Assembly (NCBI GenBank): GCA_017410325.1
Contig: JAFQRA010000038.1
Location: forward strand, 1 to 64,000
DNA: 64,000 bases
Direction of reading: 5' to 3'
Source of the DNA: Clostridia bacterium
GTDB taxonomy: Bacteria; Bacillota; Clostridia; Oscillospirales; Acutalibacteraceae
Below, piece after piece: positions 61,477-64,000 of the stretch. The notes beneath the pieces were generated by a model. The model did not search any database. It worked only from the letters and a program-made list of their open reading frames with translations, and was not told where the DNA came from. The position numbers and the translations under genes are program-made. Numbering within the stretch: the stretch's first letter is position 1; every line of letters starts with the position of its first letter.

Positions 61477-62145
61477 TTAAATAAATTTTTTGAGCAAATC
61501 CTCGCTCTTTATACATATTGCCGTGCCCGAAAAGTCTATTGCGCCCGAGTTATTCAGTTCTTTAAGCGCTCTGTAAAGCCCGCCTTTGGTCAGGCTGAGC
61601 GACTTCGCAACCTTTAACATATCCTGCGGAAGGCTTACCTCGTTTTTTGCGTTTTTCGGTCTTTCAAGCAGATACGCGGCAAGCTTGCTTTCAGCACCGG
61701 ATTTTTGGCTTTCCCTGTTTTTTTCTGCCGTTTCTTTCTCGGACAGGTATTCAAGAAAACCCCTTGAAGCTGAAAAATCATCCTGCAAAAGCCGGTCTAC
61801 GGCCGACTTTTTGATAAAAATAACCTTGCTGTCCTGCGAAGCGGAAAGCGTGAAGCCTTCTGCGAGAGAAGAATACAGCGTTTCGGCTCCGAATACGAAG
61901 CCGTCAGGCTTGCTTGCGGTGATTCTGCCGCCTTCAAGCAGGTGACAGCCGCCCGTGAGAATAACGCCGACAGCCTTTTTGATACCGTGGCAGGGGAAAA
62001 CCTGCTGACCCTTTGAAAAGTCCTTAAGCACGGCATCTTCGCTTGCTAAAATGTAACGCAGGGCTTCTTCCTTTGCGCCCGAAAAAGCAGGGTGCATCGC
62101 CAGCAGCTTAACTGCTTTTTCAAAAAGCTCTTTCCTTGCTTTCAT
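61477..62145 (-). CDS. Crp/Fnr family transcription regulator
   Basis: A protein of 222 residues from ATG 62145, chosen because GGGAGGGTG lies 7-8 bases upstream; an earlier in-frame ATG has no such site. A cyclic-nucleotide-binding-like beta barrel covers about residues 10-120 (LKDFSKGQQVFPCHGIKKAV), with GFVFGAETLYSS in place of the canonical phosphate-binding RSGE..G. A winged helix-turn-helix (LPQDMLKVAKSLSLTKGGLY then RALKELNNSGAI) ends the protein. There is no Fnr-type cysteine cluster. The ligand is unknown. Confidence 0.82.
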   Translation of the reverse strand: MKARKELFEKAVKLLAMHPAFSGAKEEALRYILASEDAVLKDFSKGQQVFPCHGIKKAVGVILTGGCHLLEGGRITASKPDGFVFGAETLYSSLAEGFTLSASQDSKVIFIKKSAVDRLLQDDFSASRGFLEYLSEKETAEKNRESQKSGAESKLAAYLLERPKNAKNEVSLPQDMLKVAKSLSLTKGGLYRALKELNNSGAIDFSGTAICIKSEDLLKKFI

Positions 62146-62179
62146 AAAGCACCCTCCCGTTTTCTGCATAATTAATATT

Positions 62180-62209
62180 ATTATAATACTTATGCACTTG
62201 TGTTGTCAA
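62180..62209 (-). promoter_or_regulatory. Promoter of the Crp/Fnr-family gene
   Basis: On the minus strand TTGACA (complement of 62204-62209) is followed after 18 bp by TATAAT (complement of 62180-62185). Transcription would start near 62172, giving a short leader of about 27 bases. Confidence 0.75.
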
Positions 62210-62252
62210 CAGACAGACAAACCGTAATTTAATAAAAATATTATATTTCCCC

Positions 62253-62281
62253 TTGCACTTTGCGGCAAAAAGAATTATAAT
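62253..62281 (+). promoter_or_regulatory. Promoter of ychF
   Basis: TTGCAC (62253-62258), 17-bp spacer, TATAAT (62276-62281). It lies about 45 bases before the ychF start and is divergent from the Crp/Fnr promoter. Confidence 0.65.
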
Positions 62282-62329
62282 ATATAAGTTATAATAGAAC
62301 AAATATTGCTTGAAACTGAGGAAAAAGAA

Positions 62330-63424
62330 ATGAAGCTTGGTATCGTAGGCTTGCCCAACGTCGGCAAGAGCACACTTTTTAACGCTATTACAAACGCGGG
62401 TGCACAGTCCGCAAACTACGCTTTCTGTACAATTGAGCCGAACGTCGGCGTTGTTTCCGTGCCCGATTCAAGGCTGGACAAGCTTGCCGAAATGTACGAC
62501 CCCGACAAATACACCCCCGCAGTTATCGAGTTTGTCGATATTGCCGGCCTTGTAAAGGGCGCTTCCAAGGGTGAGGGTCTGGGCAACAAATTCCTTGCAA
62601 ACATCCGTGAGGTCGATGCAATCGTTCACGTTGTGCGCTGTTTCGTAAACGATGATATTATTCACGTTGACGGCAGTATCAATCCCACGCGTGATATTGA
62701 AACAATTAATCTGGAGCTTATCTTCTCCGATATTGAGATGATTGAGCGCAGAATTGACCGCACCGCAAAGGCTATGAAGGGCGACAAATCCCTTGCAGGC
62801 GAGCTTGAATTTCTTAAGCGTGTCAAAGACGAGCTTGAAAACGGTGTTTCAGCCCGAAATATTGAATGTACCGACGAGGAAAAGGAAATCCTCGCCCAGT
62901 CCACGCTTCTCACGGCAAAGCCCGTTATATACGCCTGCAATATGAGCGAGGAGGATTTTGTTGACGGACTCGACAAGAACGAGGGATACGTCAAGGTGTG
63001 TGAAATTGCAAAGGCAGAGGGCTCCGAGGTGCTTCCCATCTGTGCAGAGCTTGAGGCTGAAATTGCCTCTCTCTCCCGCGAGGAAAAGGAAATGTTCCTT
63101 TCCGACCTCGGCATTGAGCAGGGCGGTCTTGACCTTCTCATTCAGCGCAGCTATAACCTTCTCGGTCTCATTTCCTACCTCACGGCAGGTAAGCCGGAGG
63201 TAAGAGCCTGGACAATCAAGCGCGGCACAAAGGCTCCGCAGGCGGCAGGTAAAATCCACACGGACTTTGAGCGCGGCTTCATCCGTGCAGAGGTTGTCGC
63301 TTTTGATGACCTTGTGGCTTGCGGCACAATGGCGGCGGCAAAGGAAAAGGGCCTTGTCCGAAGCGAGGGCAAGGAATACGTTATGAAGGACGGAGATATT
63401 GTTCTTTTCCGCTTCAACGTTTAA
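62330..63424 (+). CDS. ychF: Redox-regulated P-loop ATPase YchF (Obg family)
   Basis: A protein of 364 residues from ATG 62330; an in-frame TTG upstream lacks support, while TGAGGAAA precedes the ATG. G1 is [16 protein letters not shown]3 is [20 protein letters not shown], and G4 is NMSE in place of NKxD, which explains ATP rather than GTP preference in YchF. The TGS-like C-terminus ([20 protein letters not shown] then [20 protein letters not shown]) is typical. It binds ribosomes and affects oxidative stress responses in known bacteria. Confidence 0.96.
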   Translation: MKLGIVGLPNVGKSTLFNAITNAGAQSANYAFCTIEPNVGVVSVPDSRLDKLAEMYDPDKYTPAVIEFVDIAGLVKGASKGEGLGNKFLANIREVDAIVHVVRCFVNDDIIHVDGSINPTRDIETINLELIFSDIEMIERRIDRTAKAMKGDKSLAGELEFLKRVKDELENGVSARNIECTDEEKEILAQSTLLTAKPVIYACNMSEEDFVDGLDKNEGYVKVCEIAKAEGSEVLPICAELEAEIASLSREEKEMFLSDLGIEQGGLDLLIQRSYNLLGLISYLTAGKPEVRAWTIKRGTKAPQAAGKIHTDFERGFIRAEVVAFDDLVACGTMAAAKEKGLVRSEGKEYVMKDGDIVLFRFNV

Positions 63425-63480
63425 TCTTCAGCGTAAAATTAATTTGGGGAATATAAATATAGAAAGGTGTTTATTAACCT

Positions 63481-64000
63481 ATGGGAGTACGTGAGTGCAA
63501 AAAAATAATTGTTGTCGGCAACGCGGGCAGCGGCAAAACTACCTTCGCTACCAGACTCAGTGAAATTCTCGGTTTGCCGCTCATACATCTCGACAAGGAG
63601 TATTGGCGTCCCGGCTGGCGCGAAACGCCCCGTGAGGCATGGCTTGAAAAGCACAAGAGCTTAATTGAAAAGGACGAGTGGATTATCGACGGCACCTACG
63701 CCGTGCTGCTCAAGGAGCGTTTTCTTGAGGCGGATGCCGTAATGTTTATGGACCTTTCCCGTCCGGCGTGTTATTTCAACCTCGTCAGGCGCAGAATAAA
63801 GTACAACAACAAGCTCAGGCCCGATATGCCTGAGGACTGTCCCGAATTTATCCGACCCGACCAGCTCAAAAAGATATGGTATTTTCCCAACACAAACCGC
63901 AACCGCATTATGAATTATATGATGCGCTATCCCAGAGAAGAAATGCACACCTTCTATACAATGGAGGCGGCAAACGAGTGGCTTGACAAGCTTGGCGAAA
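63481..64000 (+). CDS. P-loop nucleotide kinase / DNA topology modulation-like protein, partial
   Basis: The frame is open from ATG 63481 to the window end (173 codons), so the C-terminus is missing. KKIIVVGNAGSGKTTFATRL is a P-loop, LIHLDKEYWRPGWRETPREA is the second family segment, and EKDEWIIDGTYAVLLKERFL and VMFMDLSRPACYFNLVRRRI complete the adenylate-kinase-like pattern of 'FlaR/topology modulation' proteins. AAAGGTG lies 13 bases before the start. The biochemical role of the family is poorly known. Confidence 0.8.
   Translation, partial: MGVRECKKIIVVGNAGSGKTTFATRLSEILGLPLIHLDKEYWRPGWRETPREAWLEKHKSLIEKDEWIIDGTYAVLLKERFLEADAVMFMDLSRPACYFNLVRRRIKYNNKLRPDMPEDCPEFIRPDQLKKIWYFPNTNRNRIMNYMMRYPREEMHTFYTMEAANEWLDKLGE

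Overview
The window looks like chromosomal DNA of a low-to-mid GC Clostridia member, probably an uncultured gut Oscillospiraceae/Ruminococcaceae-type bacterium. This rests on AGGAGG-type ribosome binding sites, TTGACA/TATAAT promoters at 16-18 bp spacing, a BspA-like leucine-rich surface protein, a SecA with a C-terminal SEC-C zinc motif, EpsG-type polysaccharide genes, and many short palindromic repeats of the kind common in gut Firmicutes. The genus assignment is inference only.

Positions 1-9190: an AT-richer segment carrying a complete V-type ATPase operon in the order E, DUF2764, A, B, D, I, K. It has a strong promoter and a terminator-like leader hairpin. A tyrosine recombinase remnant lies on the left; on the right lie relics of serine recombinases (two C-terminal tails), a TnpV-like fragment and other mobile-element small ORFs. 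Conserved Thr/Gln/Gln/Glu residues in the K proteolipid suggest sodium coupling. Positions 9198-9509 hold a minus-strand tRNA-Tyr/tRNA-Thr operon.

Positions 9587-17133: an ECF-like sigma factor with its overlapping anti-sigma-like partner, divergent from a BspA-like surface protein; a zinc-ribbon membrane protein; a divergent M28-like peptidase preceded by six helically phased TTGTAAC sites and disrupted at its 3' end by a MITE-like palindrome; and a small conserved hypothetical protein. Positions 17472-27775 form one plus-strand polysaccharide operon: CapD/WbpM-type dehydratase, EpsG-like polymerase, GT32, two GT4, a PI-PLC-like protein, Gfo/Idh/MocA oxidoreductase, GT2 and a QueG-like iron-sulfur protein. 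It starts at a consensus promoter and ends at an intrinsic terminator.

Positions 27617-29653 are a nest of short palindromic elements with a broken DUF559 gene and a possible small RNA. They precede a secreted protein of 4036 residues (29654-41764). Next come a secreted protein with two tandem EEP nuclease/phosphatase domains, Maf, a Fur/Zur-type regulator with zinc ABC binding protein and ATPase (no permease next to them), a MATE exporter, a YbjQ-family pair, tRNA-Gln, TfoX-N and CPBP proteins, PepSY, an alkaline-phosphatase-superfamily protein, a second Gfo/Idh/MocA enzyme and an EamA transporter.

Positions 54010-64000 are mostly housekeeping genes: HAD phosphatase, TtcA, DUF559 and Nudix proteins each sandwiched between near-identical MITEs, MurD flanked by inverted palindromes, SecA, a Crp/Fnr regulator, YchF, and a P-loop kinase-like gene cut by the window end. 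The least ordinary signals are the V-ATPase leader and operon layout, the phased TTGTAAC array, the two 'hairpin ladder' repeats, the gene-MITE sandwiches, the giant secreted protein, and the tandem EEP and PI-PLC-like enzymes.
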